Assembly (NCBI GenBank): GCA_964423345.1
Contig: CAYREV010000001.1
Location: forward strand, 62,001-126,000
Origin: CAYREV01 sp964423345
GTDB taxonomy: Bacteria; Bacteroidota; Rhodothermia; Balneolales; Balneolaceae
DNA: 64,000 nucleotides
Direction of reading: 5' to 3'
Position numbers and translations under genes: made by a program
Part shown: one piece after another, positions 9,522 through 17,793 of the stretch
Position numbering within the stretch: the first letter of the stretch is position 1
Layout: the number at the start of each line of letters is the position of its first letter
Notes under the pieces: model-generated
What the model was told of the DNA's origin: nothing
Seen by the model: the letters and a program-made list of their open reading frames with translations, nothing else
Databases searched by the model: none

Positions 9522-10049
9522 TCACTGTTGGTTATCGGGTGACTTATATAGGTTATGGTCCTCAAAAAATGATTTAAGGCGTTTGCCTGCCTTTTTACCC
9601 AGGTGCAAGCCGCGGCCGCCGAATTCAAATAAATAATAGTCGTCGGCAGAATCCCGCAGCCTGATGATAAAACTGTATGAGTCTGCCAATCCAATGGAAA
9701 GGTCAAAAACGGGGATATAATAGTCGTACGACCGCCTATAGATATATTTTATATTGCTAATTGATACCGAATCTTCCTGAATAACCGACTTTCCTTTCAG
9801 GTATGTGACGTGGAGAGCATCATCTGTCTTTGTGATTTTCATGCTTTTTTTTCCCTCCATTACTTTGAGTAGGCAAAAAATTGAAACAGCAAATGCGATG
9901 AATGCTATTAACCGCATTATTCCACTCCATAACACATCATTTATATTCCAGAATAGGATAAAAGTCAGAAGAGCGGTCCCGGAGGAGAGATACAGTGCAG
10001 TAATCCAGTAATTCGAAAATTTTTCATTAACGGTGACTGTACTTCCCAT
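9522..10049 (-). CDS. Membrane protein with two N-terminal TM helices, unknown function
   Basis: The 175-residue product has two hydrophobic segments (about 17-35 and 43-63) followed by a soluble, strand-rich C-terminal part (about 68-170) that looks like a PH-like domain of the kind found in small bacterial membrane proteins, though no diagnostic motif is seen. The C-terminus is basic. It lies 10 bp upstream of the asparaginase-like gene and probably shares its transcript. I do not recognise a named family. Confidence 0.65.
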   Translation of the reverse strand: MGSTVTVNEKFSNYWITALYLSSGTALLTFILFWNINDVLWSGIMRLIAFIAFAVSIFCLLKVMEGKKSMKITKTDDALHVTYLKGKSVIQEDSVSISNIKYIYRRSYDYYIPVFDLSIGLADSYSFIIRLRDSADDYYLFEFGGRGLHLGKKAGKRLKSFFEDHNLYKSPDNQQ

Positions 10050-10204
10050 GGGGTAATTGCAAATAATTTAAATTCAGTATTATACGGTACATTGAACATT
10101 GAAGGGATTGATGCACAAAATAGTAGGCAGTATAAGAACCGATTGCAACAATGGTTCCTAAAGATTAGATTAATTTACAATCCAAAGGATAAAAGGAGGG
10201 AGAT

Positions 10205-10354
10205 ATGAATAAGGCCCGCTCAAAACCACCCAAAAAAGAGCTTTCTGAGGGTACTGCCATTATAATCACTGTTTTTTTGGTTACGGCAGGACTCATAGGA
10301 TTCTATTTCCTTATTAAACTGGCACTTGATTTTTTCTTTCCCGGCTTATTATAA
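10205..10354 (+). CDS. Small single-pass membrane protein (49 aa)
   Basis: A 49-codon frame starts with ATG 10205 and ends at TAA 10354. It has an AGGAGGGAG ribosome site about 5 bp upstream, one of the strongest in the window. The peptide has a basic Pro/Lys N-terminus (MNKARSKPPKKELSEG) and one long hydrophobic segment (about 18-48), giving a single-pass inner-membrane topology with the N-terminus inside. It precedes the parA region by about 277 bp. Function unknown; the strong ribosome site and clean topology are the reasons to call it. Confidence 0.55.
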   Translation: MNKARSKPPKKELSEGTAIIITVFLVTAGLIGFYFLIKLALDFFFPGLL

Positions 10355-10549
10355 GGGTAACAGGGGATAAAAGAGCATTTTTTGCAGCAATTAAGTAGAA
10401 AAAGGCCTTAATTTTATTATTTTAATACTTCCTTATTAAGTAAGTAGAGCAAGTCGACGAAGTACCGGAAAAACTCGGGTTAAAATAATTAATAAGATTT
10501 AGCAATTTATCCGGAACTTTTTTTAGTAAATATGTAACAATAAGGTGGG

Positions 10550-10602
10550 TTATTACTCTATTGAGTGAATAAAGACCCCATTCATTGGAGTAATAAGGAC
10601 TC
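10550..10602. promoter_or_regulatory. ACTC/GAGT box cluster upstream of parA, candidate operator or centromere
   Basis: Four ACTC or GAGT tetramers lie in 48 bp: 10555-10558 (ACTC), 10563-10566 (GAGT), 10588-10591 (GAGT) and 10599-10602 (ACTC); a fifth is at 10473-10476. The outer pair forms a perfect 9-bp inverted repeat, TTATTACTC (10550-10558) with GAGTAATAA (10588-10596). ParG-type ribbon-helix-helix proteins are known to bind ACTC-like tetramer boxes, and the gene after parA encodes such a fold. The site is 30-80 bp before the parA start, so autoregulation and DNA segregation are both plausible. Binding is inferred. Confidence 0.5.
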
Positions 10603-10631
10603 CTTTAGGTATCACCAAAACGGCTTAAAAA

Positions 10632-11384
10632 ATGAAGACAATAGCGTTTACAAATCAGAAAGGGGGAGTTGGCAAAACAACCTCCACTATTAATGTAGGA
10701 GCGGGTTTATGCCTGCAAGGCAAAAAAGTGCTGCTTGTAGACCTTGATCCTCAGGCTAACCTTACCTATTCACTTCGCATGAATTCCAAGCGGCTGGACA
10801 ACACAATCTATGATGTGATGAAGGGGAGGGTTGATCCCAATGAAGCCATTATAAATCATAATGGATTTGATATTCTACCATCGTCCATCGACCTGTCCGG
10901 TGCCGAAATGGAATTTGCAAATGAGCCCGCCAGGGAAACGCTCCTTAAAAATACGTTCAAAAAGCTGAACAAGGAATACGATTACATTTTGGTAGACTGC
11001 CCGCCTAACCTGGGATTGCTTACCCTGAATGCTTTTACTGCAGTCAAAGAGATCTTTATTGTCTTACAGTCGGAATATCTGGCGCTTCACGGCTTGTCTA
11101 AGCTTATCGACGTTATTAAAGTGGTGAAGGAAAGGCTGAATCCAGATATTGAAATAACAGGTATCATATGTACACTTTTCGACAGTCGCAAAAACCTGAA
11201 TCGAGAGGTTGTCGATCATATCAAGGATTATTTCGGAGACAAGGTCTTCGATACCATTATAAGGGATAATGTTGCGTTGGCAGAGGCGCCCAGCCATCAC
11301 AAAACCATATTTGAATACGACTCGGACAGTTATGGGGCAGAAGATTATCTGGCGTTGTCCAAAGAGATAAAGAATGGCCATTAA
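10632..11384 (+). CDS. ParA-family chromosome/plasmid partition ATPase
   Basis: A 250-residue deviant-Walker ATPase. The Walker A motif KGGVGKTT (about 10-17) has the signature lysine of ParA/MinD proteins, followed by DLDPQANLT and the switch region VDCPPNLG. There is no N-terminal helix-turn-helix, so it is the small ParF/Soj size class. These proteins form ATP-dependent dimers on the nucleoid and move a DNA- or cargo-bound partner. It lies 9 bp before a ribbon-helix-helix protein rather than a ParB, and follows an ACTC-box cluster. The setting (no replication gene, host-type neighbours) suggests a chromosomal cassette. Confidence 0.93.
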   Translation: MKTIAFTNQKGGVGKTTSTINVGAGLCLQGKKVLLVDLDPQANLTYSLRMNSKRLDNTIYDVMKGRVDPNEAIINHNGFDILPSSIDLSGAEMEFANEPARETLLKNTFKKLNKEYDYILVDCPPNLGLLTLNAFTAVKEIFIVLQSEYLALHGLSKLIDVIKVVKERLNPDIEITGIICTLFDSRKNLNREVVDHIKDYFGDKVFDTIIRDNVALAEAPSHHKTIFEYDSDSYGAEDYLALSKEIKNGH

Positions 11385-11393
11385 TATCGTATT

Positions 11394-11966
11394 ATGTCCA
11401 AGAAAAAAAGCTTAGGTAGCAGCCCGATAGGATACAGCTCTTTGGGGGACGAGTCGTTTGATTTTATTCCCAATATTGGCGTATCCAAGCCTGAACAGGA
11501 GGCAGAATCAGATAATGAAACGGATTCTGCAGCCGAAGCGGAAAACAGGCAGGATACACAAAATGAGGCTAAGGGGCGGTTTAATCTTCCACCTATAGCT
11601 AAGGCGACCCCTACAAAGAAACAAGAAAAGGCCTATCTTGTCCCCGAAGCTAAGACTCAGACTGAATCGAAAAAAACTGCCGAGTCTGAACCACCCATTG
11701 AATCGAAAGCTGAAGTAAAGAAAACCGGGCCGGGGGATCGCAAGGAGAAGAACAAAGCTGAAAGCAAAAACGGTGAAGAGGTTCAGCTTCAGGATATTAT
11801 TCAGACCGAAAAAGACCGGGAGACAACTAAGAAAAAAATAGCCAGCTACAGCCTGGAAGAGCACCTGGTTGAAAGGGTAAGGGCAATGGGAGACGACCGG
11901 AACAGTTACTATTCAACCGTCGTGGGCAATGCCATCAGGTTTTGGCTTAAACTAAACGGATACTGA
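11394..11966 (+). CDS. ParA partner with disordered acidic body and C-terminal ribbon-helix-helix domain
   Basis: The 190-residue protein has a long, charged, low-complexity N-terminal region (about 1-140, rich in Glu, Lys, Ser, Pro) and a compact C-terminal segment (about 146-190) with the strand-helix-helix pattern of ribbon-helix-helix DNA-binding proteins (IASYSLEEHLVERVRAMG, then a second helix ending AIRFWLKL). No ParB HTH or CTPase motifs are present. This matches the logic of ParG-like partners of ParF, but with a much longer flexible arm. The arm could stimulate the ParA ATPase. Translation is probably coupled to parA, 9 bp upstream. The fold is inferred from pattern. Confidence 0.6.
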   Translation: MSKKKSLGSSPIGYSSLGDESFDFIPNIGVSKPEQEAESDNETDSAAEAENRQDTQNEAKGRFNLPPIAKATPTKKQEKAYLVPEAKTQTESKKTAESEPPIESKAEVKKTGPGDRKEKNKAESKNGEEVQLQDIIQTEKDRETTKKKIASYSLEEHLVERVRAMGDDRNSYYSTVVGNAIRFWLKLNGY

Positions 11967-12138
11967 TTCTTTAGCCGTCCCCACTAAATTCCGGTTTTTG
12001 ATAACCGGCTCAAGACATAGTCAGGCTTATATTCCTTTCTTTACCTGTTTATCTGCCTCCAACATTATTCATTGGCCAATAATGTCAAATATTTATTAAG
12101 TTATGCCGCATTAACAACGGTTTCAGCATGTAAAATTT

Positions 12139-12570
12139 ATGGGAAGGCCCAATCACTCCAGGTCATCTAAAATTCTGTCCTGGGCAGTACAAATACTTGC
12201 GGCAGTGGTACTATTTCAAACCCTTTACTACAAGTTTAGCGGGGGACCGGAAACCGTGTATATATTTGAAACAATAGGAATGGAACCCTGGGGGAGGTAT
12301 ATTTCGGGGCTTCTGGAATTGGTTGCGGCAATCCTTCTACTTTTGCCACGCATATCCTGGGTGGGTGCAATGCTGGGTTTGGGTATGATATCTTTCGCCA
12401 TCTATTTTCATTTCACACAACTTGGTATAGAGATAAAAGGGGATGGCGGAGCACTGTTTTATCTGGCGGTTACGGTGTTTGTTTCATGTGTAATTATTCT
12501 CCTCCTGCGCAGGCATCAGTTAAAGGCAGATATCAGGCGTTTGATGGGCAAATCCGGGTCTAGCGCCTGA
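12139..12570 (+). CDS. DoxX-like membrane protein
   Basis: A 143-residue protein with four hydrophobic helices. The stretch LFQTLYYKFSGGPETVYIF followed by MEPWGRYISGLLELVAAILLL is the common DoxX/DoxD-like pattern (first helix with F-x-K-F, second starting W-x-R and a Glu in the membrane). Related proteins in other bacteria are linked to quinone or thiol redox reactions, but no specific activity can be assigned. It ends 11 bp inside the convergent tadA gene. Confidence 0.75.
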   Translation: MGRPNHSRSSKILSWAVQILAAVVLFQTLYYKFSGGPETVYIFETIGMEPWGRYISGLLELVAAILLLLPRISWVGAMLGLGMISFAIYFHFTQLGIEIKGDGGALFYLAVTVFVSCVIILLLRRHQLKADIRRLMGKSGSSA

Positions 12571-13027
12571 CTTTGAAGAACTCCTTAAGAATCCACTCGC
12601 AGTCCTCTTCCATCACCCCCTGAATGATTTCTACCTGATGATTCAGTTTGTTATTGGCTGCCAGGTTGAAAATAGTGCCGCAAGCACCGGCATTACCGTC
12701 GGATGCACCAAAAACGATTCGACTTATTTTGGACCAAACCAGTGCGCCGGCACACATGGGGCAGGGTTCAAGAGTTACATAGAGGGTACACCCTTCGAGA
12801 TACTTTGAATCAAGGGTGGAGCAGGCCGCAGATAGGGCAAGCATTTCGGCATGAGCAGTTGCATCTGTCAACCGTTCTGTCTGGTTATAGCCTCGTCCGA
12901 CAATCCGGTTGTCCTTAACAATAACCGCACCTACGGGGATTTCCTCTTCATCGTAGGCCTGTTCTGCCAACATGAAGGCCTTTTGCATAAATTTTTGATG
13001 TATCTCAAGGGGATTCACACCTTCCAT
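12560..13027 (-). CDS. tadA: tRNA-specific adenosine deaminase TadA
   Basis: Zinc-dependent deaminase that converts adenosine to inosine at the wobble position of tRNA-Arg(ACG). Motifs are HAE (H59, E61 proton shuttle) and PCPMC (C89, C92), together giving the zinc site. The 155-residue length fits the family. Its 3' end overlaps the end of the DoxX-like gene on the other strand by 11 bp. The start is ATG 13027, with the IPVGAVIV strand at the expected place. Confidence 0.95.
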   Translation of the reverse strand: MEGVNPLEIHQKFMQKAFMLAEQAYDEEEIPVGAVIVKDNRIVGRGYNQTERLTDATAHAEMLALSAACSTLDSKYLEGCTLYVTLEPCPMCAGALVWSKISRIVFGASDGNAGACGTIFNLAANNKLNHQVEIIQGVMEEDCEWILKEFFKVRR

Positions 13028-13137
13028 ATGTACCTGCAGAGCTGGCTTAGGGTTAAAAACAGAGACAACTTATTTGCTTCATTAAAGGCTATATAGCTAT
13101 ACTCTGTTCGAAGTATTAACGCCTCAAAAATAACAGA

Positions 13138-13680
13138 ATGGACCACCTAAAAAAAAGTATAATTGAACTGCTGGAATCTAATATTCGAACGATCCCTGAT
13201 TTCCCAAAACCCGGGATTCAATTCAAGGATATAACCCCCCTACTAAAGGATCCCGATACGCTTGAACTTACCTCCAGGGTTCTCGCACGTCCGTTCAGAC
13301 ACAAGAAAGTAGACCATGTAGTAGGGCTTGAATCCAGGGGGTTCCTTTTCGGCACCAACCTTGCACAGGACCTGCACGCGGGATTTATACCTGTACGAAA
13401 ACCCAACAAGCTGCCATCGGAGGTGGTAAAGGCCCGTTATGAGCTTGAATACGGTGAGGATATCCTGGAAATGCATTCCGATTCTCTATCCGAAGGGGAC
13501 CGGGTCATTATTCATGATGACCTAATTGCAACCGGAGGTTCCGCCAAAGCAGCCACGGAACTGGTGGAAAGGTTGGGCGGCAAGGTAGTAGGCTATTCAT
13601 TTATTATAGAACTGCAGGCACTGCAGGGGTTTAAAAATCTTTCCCCCGGGGCGGAGGTGGAAATTTTAATCAGCATGTAA
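13138..13680 (+). CDS. apt: Adenine phosphoribosyltransferase
   Basis: Salvage enzyme making AMP from adenine and PRPP. The 180-residue product has the N-terminal IPDFPKPGIQFKDITPLL signature of Apt (about 19-36), the VVGLESRGF loop (about 61-69) and the PRPP-binding motif VIIHDDLIATGGSAKA (123-138). Length and motif order are typical. It stands alone on the plus strand, divergent from tadA. Confidence 0.96.
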   Translation: MDHLKKSIIELLESNIRTIPDFPKPGIQFKDITPLLKDPDTLELTSRVLARPFRHKKVDHVVGLESRGFLFGTNLAQDLHAGFIPVRKPNKLPSEVVKARYELEYGEDILEMHSDSLSEGDRVIIHDDLIATGGSAKAATELVERLGGKVVGYSFIIELQALQGFKNLSPGAEVEILISM

Positions 13681-13774
13681 CCTTCCTTTTAAAATTGTTT
13701 TTTTTCGTAGCCATCTTCCATTCTACACCGACCCTTATTGCCGGTACGGAACCTTTTGGATTGATAGCTCTATA

Positions 13775-13807
13775 ATTGAGTGAGGGTCGAATAATAAATC
13801 ACTCAAT
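13775..13807. promoter_or_regulatory. Perfect 9-bp inverted repeat before the lipoprotein gene
   Basis: ATTGAGTGA (13775-13783) pairs with TCACTCAAT (13799-13807) across a 15-bp spacer, ending 17 bp before the start of the lipoprotein gene. The left arm is identical to 9 bp within the box cluster before parA (10560-10568). It could be an operator for a dimeric regulator or a 5' mRNA hairpin; it has no T-tract, so a terminator is less likely. Confidence 0.45.
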
Positions 13808-13824
13808 ATCAAAAATATGGAGTT

Positions 13825-14283
13825 ATGAATACCACTAACAAGATATTAATAGTTGCACTCATCCTTTCGTTTGCCGTGATGGGATGCCGACATAGCATGG
13901 TTATCAGCAAGGTGGATTATTCACAGCCGATCGAAACAGTCTTAGAGCCTGATGAGAAAGGTGTGGTAAACGATGTGCAAAATGGCATGGCATTTAATGT
14001 GCTTCCGTTACAATATGCCGAAACCGGAGACTCCACTTCTGTAACCATAGACAGGATCAGAATGATTAGAGGAAGCGAGGGATACTATTACATTACTGCT
14101 GAAGGATATAAGCATGTATATGTAATGGAACCTGAGAAAAGCAGCCTGAAACTTAAAAACAAGATTGAGGTCAGCGAAGAGGGAATTCAGAATCCGGCCT
14201 TTAACCAGCGGAACAAATATGTCCAATTGCTGAATAGAAAGACCGGTGAATATTATGCATTGACCTTCAAGGGCAAACAGTAA
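13825..14283 (+). CDS. Predicted lipoprotein, unknown function
   Basis: A 152-residue protein with a short signal peptide and lipobox (FAVMGC, Cys about 22), so a membrane-anchored lipoprotein. The remaining part is strand-rich with no recognised motif; residues about 65-115 look like a small beta barrel or sandwich. A GGAG ribosome site precedes the ATG. It is followed 41 bp later by an exported coiled-coil protein on the same strand, and the two likely form a unit. Family not recognised. Confidence 0.6.
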   Translation: MNTTNKILIVALILSFAVMGCRHSMVISKVDYSQPIETVLEPDEKGVVNDVQNGMAFNVLPLQYAETGDSTSVTIDRIRMIRGSEGYYYITAEGYKHVYVMEPEKSSLKLKNKIEVSEEGIQNPAFNQRNKYVQLLNRKTGEYYALTFKGKQ

Positions 14284-14324
14284 ACTTTAAGAGTATTCAT
14301 TTAAAAGGTAGTGAGGACAGATCT

Positions 14325-15617
14325 ATGAAAAAGTACAACATTGGAGAAAAATTGTACCTGGCACTGGCAGCCCTGTTAATGCTAAGTGTGGCAGGAATAC
14401 CTGCACAGGTTCTGGCACAGCAGGAGAAAGATATGCAACAGACCCGGCAGGAAGAGGTTCATTCCGATTTTGAAATACAGAAAAATTTCAAAGAGTCGTA
14501 TGCCTCCATCCGGAATAATCTGCAGGAAGCCGACAGTAGTGCGTACGTAGACAAGTTGGTCCAAAAGGTAAAGAAGTTGGAGGCCGATTACCGCAAGCAT
14601 GAAGAATTGCTGAACAAGGTCTTTTATCCAACTACATTTGATCAAAAGATCCAGGAGTTAAAGAAAAATGTACTTTCTACGCACCACTACCTGGCAACGA
14701 TCGAGCGCCAGGATAAAGAGCTGATAAAGCTGACAAAAACGGTGGATTCCTACAACAGCCGTATTGAGACATTAAATAACAGGACAGACTCTTTGCTTGC
14801 AGTTATTGATCAGTCGAGTAAAAATGAGGAGGAGCTAAACAGTTTGGTTCGACGATACAAGCAAGACCTTAAAAAAAGGGATAACCTTATCCTTTCGTTT
14901 GTCGATTCCGTCATGATTGCATATGAAGAGCTTGACTACAGCTCCATCAAGGACTTTGAAGAGGTGGGCAAAAGGTCCCGTTTCAATGCAAACGGCAATG
15001 CCCTGAGCATGATCCGAAATATTGTCAACGACAACCTGGAGCTGCTTGAAAACAATCCCAAGCTGAGTACGGGAGAGTATCTCAGAATCAATGCAGTTCA
15101 GCAGAAGGTTGAAAACCTGTGGGGAAAACTGGGTGACGACATCGTCAATATTTACGGTGAAGACCAGCAGGATAAAAAAGAGTTGAACCAGAAAATTGCA
15201 CGGTGGGACAAGCAGATAAATGTTAAAACATGGGAATCCGTCAATACGGCTTTTGACAGTGCCGGAGTAGCGTTGCCGAAATTCACCTCTTCCGAGGGAT
15301 TTTATACCACAATGATGTCTTATATCGATGAGTCCCTGAAAAACAGCAAGGAGAAAAACACAGAGGACAATTATCAGAACTATAGGGAATTCTCCAACTT
15401 TTGGAAGGATCCGGTGAAGCAAGACTGGTCAAATTACTTTATCAAAGGGGATGTAATGACCTCCAGACAGATAGCGACGATAGACAGCCGTTTGGAAAAA
15501 TGGGAAAAAGCCGCTGAGCCCGAATCCAACCTGCTGGTATACCTTCTTGGCTTTAGTGTTCTTGCCATCGTGGCTCTGGGAATTATATTGGCCAAGGAAA
15601 AAACCAGCGATAGCTAA
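14325..15617 (+). CDS. Exported coiled-coil protein with C-terminal membrane anchor
   Basis: The 430-residue product has an N-terminal signal peptide (cut near PAQVLAQQ, about 31), a long charged helical body with heptad-like patterns (about 45-230, dense in Lys, Glu, Leu), a second helical part, and a C-terminal transmembrane helix (about 403-422) followed by a short basic tail. This places the body in the periplasm, tethered to the inner membrane at its C-terminus. No enzymatic motif is seen. A GAGGA site precedes the ATG. Probably functions with the lipoprotein upstream; role unknown. Confidence 0.65.
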   Translation: MKKYNIGEKLYLALAALLMLSVAGIPAQVLAQQEKDMQQTRQEEVHSDFEIQKNFKESYASIRNNLQEADSSAYVDKLVQKVKKLEADYRKHEELLNKVFYPTTFDQKIQELKKNVLSTHHYLATIERQDKELIKLTKTVDSYNSRIETLNNRTDSLLAVIDQSSKNEEELNSLVRRYKQDLKKRDNLILSFVDSVMIAYEELDYSSIKDFEEVGKRSRFNANGNALSMIRNIVNDNLELLENNPKLSTGEYLRINAVQQKVENLWGKLGDDIVNIYGEDQQDKKELNQKIARWDKQINVKTWESVNTAFDSAGVALPKFTSSEGFYTTMMSYIDESLKNSKEKNTEDNYQNYREFSNFWKDPVKQDWSNYFIKGDVMTSRQIATIDSRLEKWEKAAEPESNLLVYLLGFSVLAIVALGIILAKEKTSDS

Positions 15618-16033
15618 AATATCGCTGCCATTTGACCGGTGGGCAGGCTGGAGAGAAGAGAGGCACCGAACCAGATGATAATTAATATATAGAAGATAAA
15701 GAGGGTGATCCCTATGAGGATCACCACTTTATTGAAAAAGAAAAATTTTCTCTGGTTCTCCAGGGCTTGCTGCAGCTGGAAAAAGTCTTTTGAAGAGGAG
15801 AAGCTTCGAAACTGCTCGGCAGAATCTTTTAATTTAATGCTGTAGATGATGAGGGGAATGCCGTAGACCGCACCGATGATCGACAGACAGGATAGGGCAC
15901 CCATTACTATGTAGAATACAGCGTAAAATTTCATATCACGGGCCATATCGTCAATAGTGGCACCCATTATATTGTTGTTGAGAAGAGAGATGTTTTGAAG
16001 CGTTATATTCCTGTCCGTACCCTGTTTTTCCAT
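15614..16033 (-). CDS. Small membrane protein, DUF5362-like
   Basis: A 139-residue protein with hydrophobic helices at about 37-66 (FYAVFYIVMGALSCLSIIG and onward to an IIY end) and about 98-122, separated by a polar helical loop. The pattern resembles small DUF5362-type membrane proteins of the Bacteroidota group, which I recall from memory only. It converges with the coiled-coil gene, overlapping its stop by 4 bp. Function unknown. Confidence 0.6.
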   Translation of the reverse strand: MEKQGTDRNITLQNISLLNNNIMGATIDDMARDMKFYAVFYIVMGALSCLSIIGAVYGIPLIIYSIKLKDSAEQFRSFSSSKDFFQLQQALENQRKFFFFNKVVILIGITLFIFYILIIIWFGASLLSSLPTGQMAAIF

Positions 16034-16417
16034 ATGAAATTCCTTGTTTGATTTATCTCATAGAACATAAAATGGGAGAATATTGCAAATTGATAACCCT
16101 ATACATCTTCGGCCTGCCTGAGAATCAATGGATGAATATATTGTATGTACCCGGATTGGAAGGGGCATCCAGTCAACGGGACCCTTGTCGAAATGATAAT
16201 GAAGGCGAAATAGGAGGGGTGGCTATAGACAAAATAAGATTATTGTTCGGTTTTTATTAAACGGGCCTGGTAGGGAGCATTGTTCAGGATGGTTTCATCC
16301 ACATCCATAATGAATTAAAACCCCTTAATACTAAAATCAATAGGGGGTATTGGATGATTGAAAGCTTATAATCTTGTATAATATGGGTGCATATAAATGC
16401 CTTAAAATATATCATAA
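16034..16417. other. Intergenic region between divergent genes, likely promoters
   Basis: About 384 bp between the DUF5362-like gene (minus) and the rimK cluster (plus). A 70-codon frame at 16048-16260 has no family resemblance, ribosome site or hydrophobic pattern and I do not call it. The right end is AT-rich and holds two TATAAT-like hexamers, so promoters for both sides probably lie here. Confidence 0.5.
16367..16382 (+). promoter_or_regulatory. Tandem TATAAT hexamers, candidate promoter of the rimK cluster
   Basis: TATAAT occurs at 16367-16372 and again at 16377-16382, 36-51 bp before the GTG start of the retropepsin gene. No well-spaced -35 hexamer is visible (TTGGAT at 16350 gives spacers of 11 and 21 bp), so this is a weak call from sequence alone. 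Confidence 0.25.
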
Positions 16418-16855
16418 GTGGCTGAAGATATCCAGATTATTGGCAGGGTAGAGCGCATCGATTTTCCCAAATGGGATCTGTGGGGAATTGATGCCAAAAT
16501 TGATACCGGTGCCTATACTTCCAGTTTGCACTGCCATCATATAGCCCGCACCCAAAAAAACGGGGGGGAGTATGTTCGGTTTAATCTGCTGGATCCTTCG
16601 CATGAGACCTACAATGACAAGCTTTTTGAGCTTCCTATTTACAAATCCAAAAAAGTCAAAAGTTCAAACGGGGTAACCGAAGAACGGTTTATTGTTAAAA
16701 CAACGGTCCACATTTTGGGGAAGCAGCTGGAAGCTGAACTATCACTGACCGACCGTTCGGAAATGCGCTACCCGGTACTTATAGGCCGCAAATTGATGAA
16801 AGGGAATTTTTTAGTCGACGTTTCCCGCAAGTACACATTGAATCAGAATACCTAA
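16418..16855 (+). CDS. RimB-like retropepsin-family protease (PF05618 type)
   Basis: A 145-residue single-domain aspartic-protease-like protein starting at GTG. The motif AKIDTGAYTSSL (catalytic Asp about 29) and the closing YPVLIGRKLM match the family annotated as ATP-dependent zinc proteases. In Pseudomonas the corresponding RimB removes glutamates added by RimK to ribosomal protein S6. It lies 14 bp upstream of rimK, which strongly supports that pairing. The start codon choice is supported by the AEDIQIIGRVE strand right after it. Confidence 0.82.
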   Translation: MAEDIQIIGRVERIDFPKWDLWGIDAKIDTGAYTSSLHCHHIARTQKNGGEYVRFNLLDPSHETYNDKLFELPIYKSKKVKSSNGVTEERFIVKTTVHILGKQLEAELSLTDRSEMRYPVLIGRKLMKGNFLVDVSRKYTLNQNT

Positions 16856-16869
16856 AGTAAGTTTATATA

Positions 16870-17793
16870 ATGAATATTGTTGTTTTATCCCGTAACTCGA
16901 AATTGTATTCCACCAGTCGGCTTGTAGAGGCTATAGAAAATGCCGGTCATAAAGCAACCGTATTGGATCATCTTAAGTGCGACCTGGTCTCTGAAAAAGA
17001 TAATCCAAGTATTTATTATCGGGGAACCAAAATAGAAGGAGTTGATGCCGTAATTCCACGTATTGGCGCCTCTGTGACATTCTACGGTTCGGCTGTGGTA
17101 CGGCAGTTTGAAATGATGAAAGTGTTTACCGCGGTTGAATCGCAGGCACTCGTCCGGTCGCGTGACAAGCTTCGCAGTCTCCAGATACTGGCCAGGGCGG
17201 GAGTGGGTATGCCGAAAACTGTATTTACAAACTACTCTTCGGAAGTCAAGAAGGTGATATCCGCTGTTGGAGGTCCCCCGCTGATTGTCAAGCTGCTTGA
17301 GGGTACCCAGGGGGTGGGAGTAGTACTGGCACCCACCCAGAAAGCCGCAGAATCCATTATACAGGCCTTTCACAGCATGAAAGCCAGGGTTATTGTACAG
17401 GAATTTATCGAGGAGGCCAAAGGGGAGGATATACGCGCATTTGTGGTGGATGGCAAAGTAGTTGGTGCCATGAAGCGCAAGGGCAAAGAGGGTGAATTCC
17501 GGTCCAACGTACACCGTGGGGGTAGCGTAGAACTGACCAAGCTAAGTAAAGAGGAGCGGAAAGCCGCGCTGGTGGCTGCAAGGTCCATGGGGCTATCCAT
17601 TGCAGGGGTCGACATGCTTCAGTCGGAACGCGGTCCCCTGATACTGGAGGTCAATTCCTCCCCGGGACTGGAAGGGATTGAGCGGGCCACGCAAAATAAT
17701 ATAGCCGGCCGGATCATCAGTTTTGTTGAACGAAGGGTAAAAGAGCTGAACAGCAGAAAATCCACCCGAAGAAAAATTAAGAGCAATGCCTGA
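16870..17793 (+). CDS. rimK: RimK-type ATP-grasp glutamate ligase
   Basis: A 307-residue ATP-grasp ligase of the RimK family, which adds glutamate residues to the C-terminus of ribosomal protein S6 in characterised bacteria. The N-terminal preATP-grasp domain starts MNIVVLSRNSKLYSTSRL. ATP-grasp motifs include PLIVKLLEGTQGVGVVLA (about 137-154), VQEFIEEAKGEDIRAFVV and the metal site LILEVNSSPGLEGIE (about 257-271). Flanked by a RimB-like protease upstream and an AstE-like hydrolase overlapping its end by 8 bp. The actual substrate here is not shown by the sequence. Confidence 0.92.
   Translation: MNIVVLSRNSKLYSTSRLVEAIENAGHKATVLDHLKCDLVSEKDNPSIYYRGTKIEGVDAVIPRIGASVTFYGSAVVRQFEMMKVFTAVESQALVRSRDKLRSLQILARAGVGMPKTVFTNYSSEVKKVISAVGGPPLIVKLLEGTQGVGVVLAPTQKAAESIIQAFHSMKARVIVQEFIEEAKGEDIRAFVVDGKVVGAMKRKGKEGEFRSNVHRGGSVELTKLSKEERKAALVAARSMGLSIAGVDMLQSERGPLILEVNSSPGLEGIERATQNNIAGRIISFVERRVKELNSRKSTRRKIKSNA

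Noticed and set aside
16048..16260. 70-codon plus-strand frame in the divergent gap before the rimK cluster
   Set aside because: No ribosome site, family resemblance or hydrophobic pattern, and it lies in a likely promoter region.
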